A stretch of DNA of 64,000 nt from assembly GCF_023078495.1 (NCBI RefSeq), contig NZ_CP095742.1:1736001-1800000 (forward strand). Reading direction: 5' to 3'. A program made the translations under genes and the position numbers. The notes under the pieces are model-generated. The model was not told the origin of the DNA. It made no database searches and was given only the letters and a program-made list of their open reading frames with translations. The DNA is from Luteibacter aegosomatissinici. Its GTDB lineage: Bacteria; Pseudomonadota; Gammaproteobacteria; Xanthomonadales; Rhodanobacteraceae. Below, one piece after another: positions 26,214 to 36,500 of the stretch. Every line of letters starts with the position of its first letter. The stretch's first letter is position 1.

Positions 26214-27434
26214 CTAATCCAGGCGCAGCAGGCGAGCCGCGTTGTCGTGGTAGACCTTGCGCAGGATAGCCGAAGACAGGCCCAGGCCGTAGATGGACCA
26301 GCGCCCCTGTGGCGGTGTATCCGCCGGGGCGTAATCGAAGTACTCGTCCTCGGTCTCGAGGAACCGGTAGTAGATCTCGTAGAGCTCATCGCACAGCAGC
26401 TGTTGCGGCACCGCGTTGCCGTAGGGCGGGGGCACCGCATCGGTGCCAAACAGCACGCGATCCTGGAACCGATCGATGAACGCCCGGCTCCGCCGCGGCT
26501 GGCGGCCCAGTTCGCCAATGCGCGCGCTGATATCCACCATCGTATTCGGGAAGCGGGCGAGGGTGGCGGCCAGGTCGTCGAGGCGTTCCCCCTGATTGCC
26601 GACGTGGAGCAGGACGAAGGTCGTGCCGGGGTGCTTCGCGATCACCCGGTCGCGCGCGGCCATGAGCTCGGCGTGCGATGGGTAATCCCGGCCGTAGAAC
26701 GACCAGTCCGGGTGTTGGGCGAGTTCTTCGTAGCGCTCGTTGTGGCGGTCGGTCGGCTGGAAGAACGCGAGCGGGTCGGCCGTGTGCAGGAACACGGGTA
26801 GCCCGTAAGTTGCGCAGGTTTCCCACATGGGATCAAACCGCGGGTCGTCGAGCCCAACGAGCGCACCGCTGTCGATGCCCTCGCGCAGGTACAGGCCCAG
26901 GGTCTTTAGCAGCTTCAGGCCGCGGGCCCCCAGCCGTGCCGCCGCGGCCAGCGCATCCGCCTGCAGCGCCGGGTAATGCGCCTCGCCGAACAGGTGGAAC
27001 GACGGTTCGGTGAGGGTGAGGAAGCGCCCCGGGGCAGCCCGGTCGAAACGGGCGATGGAATCCTCGAGCCCACGGCCGACGCCACCGGTGAGGTTCACCA
27101 TGCAGCGGATGCCCTTGCGGTCCATCAGGGGCAGCACGTCATCCGGTGCGGCGAACTGCACCATCTCCTCGCCCAGCGACACGCCACCACGCGTTCGTTT
27201 CATCCAGGTCAGGTGGGTGTGCATGTCGATCACCGGGAAACGCGGTGTCTCGATACGCGTGCCCGTCGTGGCCAACATGCTGCGGGGGGCGAAATCGACC
27301 AGGCGCAGGCTGGCATCAGCCGGGGCCGTCTCCAGCGGGTTCTTGCCGGCCCCGCCACCGCCGGAAGCCTGGGCGGCGGGCGGCGAACAACACAGGCAGC
27401 CGGCCCAGGCGTCATCGTGGCGGTCGTCAGTCAT
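26214..27434 (-). CDS. amidohydrolase-2 family metal-dependent hydrolase
   Basis: A 406-aa TIM-barrel amidohydrolase. The metal motif HTH is in PVIDMHTHLTW (near 70); further ligands fit FLHTADP, LLHVGNQGERLDD and FGTDAVPPP. The first 40 residues contain an odd GCLCCSPPAAQASGGGGAG stretch, not a clear Sec or lipoprotein signal. The family includes decarboxylases and lactonases as well as hydrolases. It sits between the aldolase and regulator genes of the galactosamine-type locus (12 and 8 bp gaps), where a GalNAc-6-P deacetylase would be expected; its sequence is not NagA/AgaA-like, so its job here is open. Confidence 0.75.
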   Translation of the reverse strand: MTDDRHDDAWAGCLCCSPPAAQASGGGGAGKNPLETAPADASLRLVDFAPRSMLATTGTRIETPRFPVIDMHTHLTWMKRTRGGVSLGEEMVQFAAPDDVLPLMDRKGIRCMVNLTGGVGRGLEDSIARFDRAAPGRFLTLTEPSFHLFGEAHYPALQADALAAAARLGARGLKLLKTLGLYLREGIDSGALVGLDDPRFDPMWETCATYGLPVFLHTADPLAFFQPTDRHNERYEELAQHPDWSFYGRDYPSHAELMAARDRVIAKHPGTTFVLLHVGNQGERLDDLAATLARFPNTMVDISARIGELGRQPRRSRAFIDRFQDRVLFGTDAVPPPYGNAVPQQLLCDELYEIYYRFLETEDEYFDYAPADTPPQGRWSIYGLGLSSAILRKVYHDNAARLLRLD

Positions 27435-27446
27435 CAGCCAGCCTTT

Positions 27447-28352
27447 TCAGCGCGGGTAGCGCTTCATGATCTCATGCACCTGGCGGGTCAGCGCCACCGC
27501 CTGCTCGAACGGGCGCAGCCACATGTTGCGGCCGAACATCACACCCGTTGCGCCCTGCTGCATGTAGAACTCCACCTTGCGCAGCACGGCATCATCGTCG
27601 TCGTTCTTCTCGCCACCAGAGAACAGCACGATGGTGCGACCCGCGGAGCGGACGACGCGCGAGGTGCGCCCGGCGGCATCTTCATCGAGCGAGGCATACG
27701 GGCCGGGTACGCCATCGCGGCGGTCGTCGGGCTCGTGCAGTTTCACGATATCCGCACCCACTTCCAGCGCGACACGGGCCGCATAGTCCTGGGCGTAGAG
27801 CGAGCCTTTGCCGCCGCGTGCATCGATCGCGGCGCCACGCGGGTACGACCAAAGCACCAGCGGCATGCCAAAGCGATCGCAGTCTTCACGTACCTGGCGC
27901 AGCTGGCGCAGCTCATCGTGCTGGCGCGGCGAACCGACGTACAGCGTGTAACCGACGGCATCGGCGCCCAGGCGCACGGCGTCTTCGACGGAGGCGAACT
28001 GCGGTGACGTGGCATCGCCATCGTCGGGAATGTTGGTCTTGCCGTTGAGTTTCAGGATGAGCGGTACGCGGCCGGCGTACTGGCCGATGTACTTCTGCGC
28101 CAGACCGATACCCAGGGCGATGGCGGAAAAGCCGCCGGCCTCGGCCAGCTGGAACTGGTACGTCGGATCCAGCGCGGGCGGGTGAGGGAAGAAGTCCGTG
28201 GGGCCATGTTCCAGGCCCTGGTCGAGCGGCAGGACGAGCAGGGTGCCGTTGCCCGGCCCGTGGCCGTAGAGCATGCGCTGCAGGCGCGTACGCTTGCCCG
28301 GTGGCAGGTCGAGGGTGGCGAGCGTGGGGGTCTCGTGGGTCGGGGCTTGCAT
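27447..28352 (-). CDS. fbaB: class I fructose/tagatose-bisphosphate aldolase, FbaB (DhnA) family
   Basis: A 301-aa DeoC/DhnA-fold aldolase. PLDQGLEHGPTDFF (42-55) is the family signature; LILKLNGKTN (98-107) and GADIVKLHEPDD (199-210) follow, with Lys204 the best candidate for the Schiff base. It should split a ketose-1,6-bisphosphate into dihydroxyacetone phosphate and glyceraldehyde-3-phosphate. I use the ATG at 28352, preceded by GAGGAA; longer readings run into the operator region. It heads the minus-strand operon, back to back with agaS. In this context the substrate is probably tagatose-1,6-bisphosphate (inference). Confidence 0.85.
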   Translation of the reverse strand: MQAPTHETPTLATLDLPPGKRTRLQRMLYGHGPGNGTLLVLPLDQGLEHGPTDFFPHPPALDPTYQFQLAEAGGFSAIALGIGLAQKYIGQYAGRVPLILKLNGKTNIPDDGDATSPQFASVEDAVRLGADAVGYTLYVGSPRQHDELRQLRQVREDCDRFGMPLVLWSYPRGAAIDARGGKGSLYAQDYAARVALEVGADIVKLHEPDDRRDGVPGPYASLDEDAAGRTSRVVRSAGRTIVLFSGGEKNDDDDAVLRKVEFYMQQGATGVMFGRNMWLRPFEQAVALTRQVHEIMKRYPR

Positions 28353-28387
28353 GTCGTGATTCCTCGGGGCTACTCTGCAATCGAAAG

Positions 28388-28404
28388 TTTCGTTATCTTT
28401 CGTT
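28388..28404. promoter_or_regulatory. tandem TTTCGTT repeats, candidate AgaR operator
   Basis: Two TTTCGTT heptamers at 28388-28394 and 28398-28404, exactly 10 bp apart, so they face the same side of the helix. They lie in the 80-bp divergent promoter of the aldolase and agaS operons. CTTTC-type direct repeats are known for E. coli AgaR sites. Confidence 0.55.
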
Positions 28405-28432
28405 TTCAACCTATCGTAAGTCAAGCCCCACG

Positions 28433-29608
28433 ATGACCGTCCCTTCCAACGAATCCGTTCCCACCCTCGCCGGCCTGCGTGGCTTGCCCGATGCCCGACA
28501 GCTTGAACTGGGGTATGTGGACACGCTGCGCGAGATCCTGCAACAGCCCGCGACGTGGCGAGCGACCGCCGGCTCCCAGGGCGCGGCGTTTCGCGCCATC
28601 CTGGATCACGCCGCCGCGGGGCGCCCGGCACAACTTGCCCTTACCGGTTCCGGTAGCTCCGTGTACGTAGGCGAGGCGCTGGCACCGGTGCTCCAGGCCG
28701 AACTCGGTATCCCGGCCCGGGCCATCCCTGCAGGCGATCTGCTTACCCACCGTACCGGTGCGCTACCTGGCCCGGATGGCTTGCTGGTCTCGATCGCCCG
28801 CTCAGGCGATAGCCCCGAAAGCGTGGGCGCCGTCGATGCGGTGCTGGCCCACGCACCCGGTTGGCGCCACCTGGTCATCACCTGCAACGGCCGTGGCCGG
28901 CTCGCCACCCGCTATGCCGATGAGCCGCGCGTGGATGTGATCGTGCTGGATCCGCGCACCAATGATCGCAGCCTCGTGATGACCAGCAGTTTCACCAACA
29001 TGCTGCTGGCGGCCAGCGCGCTGGGTGCGACACGCCCTGCCGATGGCGCGGCCGCGCTGGTGGAGCGGGTGTTCGATGTGTATGCCGATGCGCTGGCGGC
29101 CATGGCCGCGGGTGAGCGGGACACGGCGGTGTATCTGGGTAGCGCCGGCGGTTACGGCGTGGCGCGCGAAACCGCGTTGAAGATGCTTGAAATGAGCGGC
29201 GGCGACACCGTGACGTTGGCGGAAAGCTTCCTGGGTTTCCGCCATGGCCCCATGGCATGGCTGAACCGGGGCGGCGTCCTGGTCGCGTATCTCTCGGGCG
29301 ATGCCAGCGTGCGTGCCTACGAAACCGACCTGCTGCGCGAGCTCAACACCAAGGGGTTGGGGGCTACCCGCATCGTCGTGGGCCAGGATATCGAGCCGGA
29401 GCTGGCCGGTTCGCGCGGTCTCGCGGTGGATCTGCCCGGACTTTACGCACTGCCGCCCGCGCAACAACTGCTGGTGCACACCGTTGTTGGCCAGCTGTTC
29501 GCGTTCTTCCGCTGCCTGCAATTGGGCCACCGTCCCGATACTCCGTCGGAAGGTGTGTTGACCCGCGTGGTGGGTGGATTCACGCTGCACGATGGGGGCG
29601 CTGCGTGA
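28433..29608 (+). CDS. agaS: AgaS-like SIS-domain sugar-phosphate isomerase/deaminase
   Basis: A 391-aa protein with two SIS (sugar isomerase) domains. Domain 1 has ALTGSGSSVYVGEALAPVL and SIARSGDSPESVGAVDAV; domain 2 has LGSAGGYGVARETALKMLEMSGG and ESFLGFRHGPMAWLN. This matches AgaS, which deaminates and isomerises galactosamine-6-phosphate to tagatose-6-phosphate. I start at the ATG at 28433, as the upstream reading crosses the operator. It is the first of a four- or five-gene plus-strand operon. GlmS-like glucosamine deaminases look similar, so the sugar is inferred from the neighbours. Confidence 0.82.
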   Translation: MTVPSNESVPTLAGLRGLPDARQLELGYVDTLREILQQPATWRATAGSQGAAFRAILDHAAAGRPAQLALTGSGSSVYVGEALAPVLQAELGIPARAIPAGDLLTHRTGALPGPDGLLVSIARSGDSPESVGAVDAVLAHAPGWRHLVITCNGRGRLATRYADEPRVDVIVLDPRTNDRSLVMTSSFTNMLLAASALGATRPADGAAALVERVFDVYADALAAMAAGERDTAVYLGSAGGYGVARETALKMLEMSGGDTVTLAESFLGFRHGPMAWLNRGGVLVAYLSGDASVRAYETDLLRELNTKGLGATRIVVGQDIEPELAGSRGLAVDLPGLYALPPAQQLLVHTVVGQLFAFFRCLQLGHRPDTPSEGVLTRVVGGFTLHDGGAA

Positions 29609-30528
29609 ACACGATCGTCGTCGCCGGTGAGATGAACGTCGACCTGATCCTTACCGGGATCGACGCGCCGCCGGTGTTCGGCACGGAAATGCTGGCCAGC
29701 GGTGCCAGCCAGGTACCGGGCAGTTCCTCGATGATCTGCGCGCTTGGCCTCGCCAAGCTGGGCGACGCGGTGCGCTTTGTTGGCCGTCGGGGTGATGATG
29801 AGCGCGGCCGGTTCTGCGTGGCGGCGCTGCGCGATGCAGGCATCGATACCGATGCCGTGATCACCGATGCGACCCAGGCGACCGGGCTGACCGTGGCACT
29901 TTCCGGTGCCGCCGATCGTGCGCTGGTGACGTTCCCGGGCGCCATCGCCGACCTGCGCGGCGCGGATATACCCGATGCGCTGCTACGCGGCGCGGCCCAT
30001 CTGCATATCTCCTCCTATTTCCTGCAGCGGTGCCTGCAGGGCGATATGACCGACCTGCTCGTGCGTGCCCGCGCGGCGGGCCTGACCGTGTCCCTTGATC
30101 CCGGATTCGACCCGTCTGGCGCCTGGGATGCCGGCCTGCTTGCATCCCTGCGCCTGGTCGATGTGTTCCTGCCCAACGCCGTCGAGGCTTGCGCGCTGGC
30201 AAAGACCGATCACGTGGAGGATGCGCTGCGCACACTTGCCGCCCTTGGCCCGACGGTCGTGGTTAAGCACGGCCGGGACGGTTGCCTGGCGCTGCATGGC
30301 GACCACGTAGTGCGCGTGCCTGCCTTCGCGGTGGCCGCTGTCGATACCACGGGCGCGGGCGACAACTTTAACGCCGGTTTCCTGCACGCATGGCTCGATC
30401 GGCAACCTCTCGAGACCTGCCTGCGTTGGGCCGCGGCATGCGGCGCACTCTCCACGCGTGCATTGGGTGGCACGCTCGCACAGGCCGGTGTGGCCGATGT
30501 GCACGCGCTGCTGGACGCTTATCCATGA
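29605..30528 (+). CDS. PfkB-family carbohydrate kinase (first of two)
   Basis: A 307-aa ribokinase-fold kinase. The N-terminus TIVVAGEMNVDLILTG and the C-terminal DTTGAGDNFNAGF, with catalytic Asp in GAGD, are standard for PfkB proteins. It starts at a GTG overlapping the agaS stop (GTGA). No PTS component is present, so an amino sugar entering unphosphorylated would need a kinase; this gene could be a GalNAc/galactosamine kinase like AgaK, while the second handles tagatose-6-phosphate. That division of labour is inference. Confidence 0.82.
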   Translation: MNTIVVAGEMNVDLILTGIDAPPVFGTEMLASGASQVPGSSSMICALGLAKLGDAVRFVGRRGDDERGRFCVAALRDAGIDTDAVITDATQATGLTVALSGAADRALVTFPGAIADLRGADIPDALLRGAAHLHISSYFLQRCLQGDMTDLLVRARAAGLTVSLDPGFDPSGAWDAGLLASLRLVDVFLPNAVEACALAKTDHVEDALRTLAALGPTVVVKHGRDGCLALHGDHVVRVPAFAVAAVDTTGAGDNFNAGFLHAWLDRQPLETCLRWAAACGALSTRALGGTLAQAGVADVHALLDAYP

Positions 30529-31448
30529 TCACCGTCGCTGGTTTCAACAGCGCCATCGATCGTCTTGTCGACGTGGGTTCGTTACGGGCCGGCGAAGTGA
30601 ACCGTTCCACGCCGGCCGATGAGCGGCCGGGCGGCAAAGGTGTGCATGTGGCGCAGACGTTGGCGGCACTCGGTGTCCCGGTCACGCTCGTAGGCCTGTG
30701 CGATGACGCGCATGCGGCGGAGTTCAGCGAGCGCCTGCGCCTGCGCGGCGTTGATTTTCGCGCTGTACGTTCGCCGGTGCCGTTGCGCCAGTGCCTTGCC
30801 ATACGCGAGGCAAGTGGCCGTATCACCGAGGTGCTGGAGCGCAGTGACGATCCCGGTGAAGACACACGCTTTGTGCTCGACCAAGTGCTGAGGCACTGGG
30901 CGCTGGAGAGCGAAGCCGTGGTGTGTACCGGCAGCCTGCCGCCCGGCTTTGACCCGGCGTATTACGCAGGCATCGCCGGCGAGCTCGCGCTGCCGTGCGC
31001 GATCGATGCGAGTGGCGATGCGCTGCGCCTGGCCGCGGAGGCCTCGCCGTGGGTGCTGAAGCCCAACGCGGCCGAAGCCGCTGACTTGCTCGGCACCCCG
31101 GTGAATACGATGGGCGACGCTGCGGCGGTAGTCCGCGCACTGCACGCACGCGGCGTGCGTCATGCGGTGCTGACGCTGGGGGCGCAGGGTGCGGTTGCGG
31201 TGAACGAGCACGGCGCATGGCAAGCCACGCTGCACGTGCAAGGTGTACGCAACACCGTGGGCTCCGGGGATTGCTTCCTTGGTGGCCTCGTCGCCGGCCT
31301 GGTCCGCGGTGAGGCGCTTGGCGTTGCGCTACGCCTGGCCGTCGCATGCGGTGCGGCCAATGCGCTGGGTGAAGAAACAGGATTCGTAAGGCTCGACACG
31401 GTGGACGGCTTGCAGCCGCTCGTCCGTATCGAGCCATTGGATGTGTAG
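30525..31448 (+). CDS. 1-phosphofructokinase / tagatose-6-phosphate kinase family
   Basis: A 307-aa PfkB protein of the FruK/LacC branch: ITVAGFNSAIDRLVDV, RPGGKGVHVAQTLAALG (the substrate-phosphate-binding GGKG), VVCTGSLPPGFDP and NTVGSGDCFLGG with the catalytic Asp. LacC/AgaZ-type enzymes make tagatose-1,6-bisphosphate. It overlaps the upstream kinase by ATGA, so the three sugar enzymes are translationally coupled. Its product would feed the divergent aldolase. FruK activity on fructose-1-phosphate is an alternative but the context disfavours it. Confidence 0.85.
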   Translation: MITVAGFNSAIDRLVDVGSLRAGEVNRSTPADERPGGKGVHVAQTLAALGVPVTLVGLCDDAHAAEFSERLRLRGVDFRAVRSPVPLRQCLAIREASGRITEVLERSDDPGEDTRFVLDQVLRHWALESEAVVCTGSLPPGFDPAYYAGIAGELALPCAIDASGDALRLAAEASPWVLKPNAAEAADLLGTPVNTMGDAAAVVRALHARGVRHAVLTLGAQGAVAVNEHGAWQATLHVQGVRNTVGSGDCFLGGLVAGLVRGEALGVALRLAVACGAANALGEETGFVRLDTVDGLQPLVRIEPLDV

Positions 31449-31471
31449 TCAACGAGCTTGGGAGAGAGTGG

Positions 31472-33430
31472 ATGGGGAAGGCAGGGTTTCCGGTGCGTGC
31501 GCTGGTCGCGGCATGTGCGCTGACGCTGGCACCGCTGGCGATGGCGGATGATTTCGGCAAGGGCGCCATGACGCTGGCTTGGCAGGTTAGCGATGGTAAG
31601 GTCACCAACGTGGTGGCTACCGACCACATCAACCAGCGCGAGCTTCCCATCGCCACGCCGTTCCAGCTCACCATGGCCGATGGCAGCGTGCTCGGGCCCA
31701 ACGACTTCCGTCTCACCGGCAAGGTACAGGCCGAAACCCTGAAGGCCGATACCAAGGCCTCGCGTGGCGCGGAGCGGCTGCCAGGTAAAGCACTGAAGGC
31801 CAGCTTTACTGATGCAGCCCAGCGCTTTCGCGTCGATGTGGCCTGGGTACAGCGTGACGGCTCCGACTACCTGCGCGAAGTGGTGACGATCAGCGCATTG
31901 AAGGCAGACGAGCCGGTGCGTCGTGTGGATCTGCTGCAGGCGAAGCTACCTGACTCGGAAGTCGTCGGTAGCGTTGACGGATCGCCGGTCATTTCAGGTC
32001 GCGACTGGCTCGGCTTCGAAAACCCGCTGTCGAAGAGCCTGGTGAGCGGCGGCACGAAAGTACAGCTGTGGGTCGAACGCGAGCTGCCACTGCGCAAAGG
32101 CACGTCGGTGACGTACTCAGCGGCCATCGGCGCCACCCACGATAACCAGCTCCGCCGCGATTTCCTCACCTATGTCGAGCGCGAGCGCGCCCACCCGTAC
32201 CGCACGTTCCTGCACTACAACTCGTGGTACGACATCGGCTACTTCACCCCGTACACCGAGCAGCAGGCGCTCGAGCGCATCCACCACATCGGTGACGAGC
32301 TGGCCACGAAGCGCGGCGTCACGCTGGATTCGTTCCTGTTCGATGACGGCTGGGATGATTACAGCGGCAGCTGGGCCTTCAGCAAGGATTTCCCGCACGG
32401 TTTCAAGCCGCTGGCCGAAGCCGCGAAGGCTTATGGTGCAGCGCCGGGTATGTGGCTGTCGCCGTGGGGTGGCTATGGCCCGCCTTCGAAAGAGCGCGCA
32501 AAGCGTGCGGGCGAAGCCGGCTACGAGATTGTCGACAAGGGCATGGCGCTTTCTGGCCCGAAGTATTACCAGCGCTTCCACGATGTGACGATGGCACTGG
32601 TGAAGGACAACGGCGTCAACCAGTTCAAGTTCGATGGCACGGGCAACGCCAACAAGGTATTCCCGGGCAGCGTTTTCGATAGCGACTTCGATGCGGCGAT
32701 CCACCTGATAGATGACCTGCGTACGGCCAAACCGGATCTGTTCATCAACCTCACCACGGGCACGCTGGCATCGCCGTTCTGGCTGATGTACGCCGATTCG
32801 ATCTGGCGTGATGGTGAGGATGATGAGCTGGTGGGCGTAGGCACCAAGCGCGAGCGCTGGATTACCTACCGTGACCGCGAGACCTACCACAACATCGTGG
32901 AAAAGGGTCCGCTGTTCCCACTGAATTCGCTGATGCTGCACGGGATCATCTACGCGCGGGAGAACCGAAAGCTCAACACGGACCCAGGGCATGACTTCGG
33001 CAACGAAGTGCATTCGTACTTTGGCAGCGGCACGGCCTTGCAGGAGCTGTACATCACGCCAGAACTGCTCTCAAGCGAAGACTGGGACACGCTGGCGGAA
33101 GCCGCCCGCTGGTCGCGAACGAACGCTGGTGTCCTGCGCGATACCCACTGGGTGGGTGGCGATCCGGGCCGGCTGGATGTGTATGGCTGGGCGTCGTGGA
33201 CGCCTGCGAAGGCCATCCTGACCTTGCGCAATCCCTCGGATAAGCCGCAGGCATTCGTGATCGACCTGGACCGCCAGCTTGAACTGCCGCCGGGCGCAAA
33301 GCGCCACTTCCAGGCTCGCAGCCCATGGAAGGCGGATGAAGGCAAGCCGGCACAGCCGCTGGACGCCGATACGCCGACCACCATCACGTTGCAGCCGTTC
33401 CAGGTGATGACACTCGAACTGACGCCGTAA
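31472..33430 (+). CDS. exported clan GH-D glycoside hydrolase (alpha-galactosidase / alpha-GalNAcase-like)
   Basis: A 652-aa secreted glycosidase with a signal peptide (to about LAMADD). An N-terminal beta-sandwich precedes a TIM barrel: DSFLFDDGWDD, GMWLSPWGGYG, NQFKFDGTGN (candidate nucleophile Asp near 388) and SIWRDGEDDE (candidate acid/base Asp near 444), then a C-terminal beta domain. The KxD and W-x-DxxD spacing is that of GH36/GH27 retaining enzymes acting on alpha-galactosides or alpha-N-acetylgalactosaminides. It lies 23 bp after the sugar-kinase genes and before a TonB receptor, so it probably trims glycans for this pathway in the periplasm. Exact GH family uncertain. Confidence 0.72.
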   Translation: MGKAGFPVRALVAACALTLAPLAMADDFGKGAMTLAWQVSDGKVTNVVATDHINQRELPIATPFQLTMADGSVLGPNDFRLTGKVQAETLKADTKASRGAERLPGKALKASFTDAAQRFRVDVAWVQRDGSDYLREVVTISALKADEPVRRVDLLQAKLPDSEVVGSVDGSPVISGRDWLGFENPLSKSLVSGGTKVQLWVERELPLRKGTSVTYSAAIGATHDNQLRRDFLTYVERERAHPYRTFLHYNSWYDIGYFTPYTEQQALERIHHIGDELATKRGVTLDSFLFDDGWDDYSGSWAFSKDFPHGFKPLAEAAKAYGAAPGMWLSPWGGYGPPSKERAKRAGEAGYEIVDKGMALSGPKYYQRFHDVTMALVKDNGVNQFKFDGTGNANKVFPGSVFDSDFDAAIHLIDDLRTAKPDLFINLTTGTLASPFWLMYADSIWRDGEDDELVGVGTKRERWITYRDRETYHNIVEKGPLFPLNSLMLHGIIYARENRKLNTDPGHDFGNEVHSYFGSGTALQELYITPELLSSEDWDTLAEAARWSRTNAGVLRDTHWVGGDPGRLDVYGWASWTPAKAILTLRNPSDKPQAFVIDLDRQLELPPGAKRHFQARSPWKADEGKPAQPLDADTPTTITLQPFQVMTLELTP

Positions 33431-33438
33431 CCACAACC

Positions 33439-33461
33439 ACGCCCCCGGACCACGGGGGCGT
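33439..33461. terminator. GC hairpin between glycosidase and TonB receptor genes
   Basis: ACGCCCCCG, 5-nt loop, CGGGGGCGT, 8 bp after the glycosidase stop. There is no T tract, so it may be a weak or Rho-aided terminator, or an mRNA-stabilising hairpin that sets different expression of the two genes. Confidence 0.45.
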
Positions 33462-33542
33462 CCACATCGCTCATCTCACGCGCACGCCGGGGGGGCATGG
33501 TCGCGAGGGGGGAGTGTTGCCTGAAAATGGGGAGAGCAGGGC

Positions 33543-36500
33543 ATGACGTATCGCAAACGTGTTTTGGCCGTGGTGATCGCGGCGGGCCTGGCCAGCGGGG
33601 GTGTGCTGGCGCAGTCGACCACCGGTACGATCAGCGGCCAGGTGGCGCCGGGTACGGGTGATACCGTGCATATTGAAAGCGGCACGGGGTTCCAGCGCGA
33701 TGTGCCGGTGGATGCGCGCGGCCGCTACGCCATCGCGCAGCTGCCGCTGGGCAACTACACCGTATCGCTGCGCAAGGCCGGCGCGACGGTGCAGAGCCAT
33801 CAGAATGTGGCGTTGCGCGTGGGTGCAGCCACTGATGTTTCCTTCGCGGCGCCGGCAGCCGCGTCCGATACGCAGAACCTGGAAGGCGTATCGGTTTCAG
33901 CCAGCACGCTGCCGCCCATCGATGTGGCCAGTGTCGATTCGCGTACCGTCATTACCTCGCAGCAGCTGGCGAAACTGCCCTTGGGGTTCAACGCGGAGGC
34001 GGCGGCGCGCCTGGCGCCGGGTGTCGTCGGCAATGCCGGTGGCTTCACCGGGCCGACCGGGCAATCGCTGATCAGCTTTGGCGGCTCCGCGGCCAACGAG
34101 AACGCGTACTACATCAACGGCTTCAATACGACCGATCCGTTGCAGGCCGCAGGCGGCCTGACGCTGCCGTACGGTTCGATCGACCAGCAGGAGGTGTACA
34201 CCGGCGGCTACAGCGCGCAGTACGGGCGTTCCGATGGTGGGGTGCTGAACATGGTGGGCAAGCGCGGCACCAACGACTGGCACTTCGGTGGCAAGCTCAG
34301 TTGGGATCCCGCATCGCTTCGTGCGTCGTACGACAACACGTACTACCAGAATGGCCTGCCACCGGTGCCCGTTGCCAGGAACCTGTATGTCCCACGCAGC
34401 AAGAACAGCAACTGGAACACGGTGTATGACGCTTATGTCGGCGGCCCGCTGATCAAGGACAAGCTGTTCTTCTTCGCGTCGGGTGAGTGGGCGAAGAGCG
34501 AGGGTGACAGGCTGGGTGCGGTGACCTCCACCAGCCCGTACACGTCGTACGAGTACAAGATGCCCAAGTGGTACGGCAAGCTCGACTGGAACATCTCTGA
34601 CAGCAACATCCTTGAGGTCACGGGTGCATCGAATACCCGCGAAACCAGCGGTGACATCTACAAGTACGATTTCAATGCGCTGCAGCGTGGGGATCAGATC
34701 GGCCACGCCGACACTATCAAGACCGGCGGCAACCTGTGGACCGCGAAGTACACCGGGTACCTGACCGACACCCTGACGCTGAGTGCGCAGTACGGCAAGA
34801 TGCACACGCTGAATTACGAAGCGCCCGTGGGCTACAACGAGGCGCTGACCTATGTGAGCGGCACGGAAAACCAGAACCCCGCGTTCACGGGTGGGACGCC
34901 TCGCTCGGCCGGCCAGACGGTGTCGAGCATTTACGATCCGGACCAAGGCAATCGATCGAACAACCTGCGGGTGAGCCTGGCCTGGCAGTTGGGTGACCAT
35001 ACGATTACCGCGGGCATCGATAACCTCAAGGCCACAGCGGAGGACCAGGGCGCGCGTACCTCTGGCCCAGGCTATTCGTGGTCTTACGGGTTCACCACCC
35101 TGCCAGGCAACAGTCCGGCCCCGAGCCTGGGAGTGGCCGCGCCCAACAGCACGCCTGACGGTGCGGGCGGCTACTACGTGATGAAGAACGTATCCTCTGC
35201 CGTCGCCACGGTGCGCACGACGGAGCGCGCCCAGTACATCGAAGACCAGTGGCAGGCCACCGACCGCCTGCTGCTGTCGCTTGGTCTGCGCAACGACCAG
35301 TTCACCAACTACAACAGCGATAGCCAGCCCTATATCACCCAGACGAAGCCGCAGTGGGCGCCGCGGCTGGGCTTCAGCTGGGACGTTGAAGGCGACGCGT
35401 CGTTCAAGGTGTATGGCAACGTGGGGCGCTATTACCTTGGGTCACCCCTGGCGCCGGCGCTGAGCGCGGCCGCGGGTTACACGAGCACCACCCAGTACTT
35501 CACCTACTCGGGCATCGGCGCGGACGGGACGCCGACCGGGCTTACGGCGTTGTCCGGCCCGGTGTCGGCCAACAACGCGTTCGGCGTGCCGCCCGATCCA
35601 CGCACCGTGACCGCGAAGGGCCTGAAGTCCGAGTATCAGGACGAGTACATGCTGGGCTTCAGCAAGAGCATTGATAACCGCTGGGTCTACGGGGCCAAAC
35701 TCTCGCGCCGTGTGTTGCGCACGGGCATCGATGACTTCTGCGACGTGGACCGGATCACGAATGCGGCTGCGGCCAAGGGCATAACTGCCGCGTCAGTGAA
35801 CAGCTGTTACCTGATCAATCCCGGTAAGGCCAACACCTTCGTCGTGCTGGACGACGCGGGCAGCGCTCACGACGTGAAGCTCAGCAATGCGGAGATGGGT
35901 TTCCCGAAGATCAAGCGCAACTACTACGCACTGGATACTTTCCTGGAGCACCCGTTCGATGGCACGTGGTACGGCCGTGTCGATTACACGTATTCGCGGA
36001 GCTACGGCAACACGGAGGGGCTGACCCAATCCAACGTGCAGTCCGATGGCCCGTCACAATCGGAGGACTGGGATTTCCCGGCACTGATGGTCTACAGCAA
36101 CGGCCTGCAAGGGAACAACCACAAGCACCAGTTGAAGATGTACGGGTACTGGCAGATCACGCCGGAGTGGATGGTGTCGGGCAACCTGTCGCTGATCTCG
36201 GGCAGCCCCTCCACGTGCCTGGGCCTGTTCGGCAGCGATAACTCGGACCCGGCAGGGTACAACTCGAACTACCACTTCTGCGACGGCCGCCCCGCGCCCC
36301 CGGGGTCCACCGGCAACATGCCCTGGCAGCGCCAGCTGGATCTGGGTCTGCACTGGACCCCGGCGTTCGCCGACCACAAGCTCGGCCTGAATCTGGACGT
36401 GTTCAACGTGACCAATGAACAGGCCGAACTGAGCATCAACCCGCACTACTACCAGGACGCCACAGGCACACCCAACCCCCTGTACCGCACCCCGCTGTAC

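Noticed and set aside
26976-28007. 343-aa plus-strand frame opposite amidohydrolase and aldolase
   Set aside because: Spans two real genes in antisense and shows no family motif.
25402-31448. Sulfoquinovose (sulfo-EMP) pathway reading of the sugar locus
   Set aside because: DeoR regulator, kinase and class I aldolase would fit, but an AgaS-type SIS protein and two PfkB kinases do not, and the glycosidase is clan GH-D rather than GH31.
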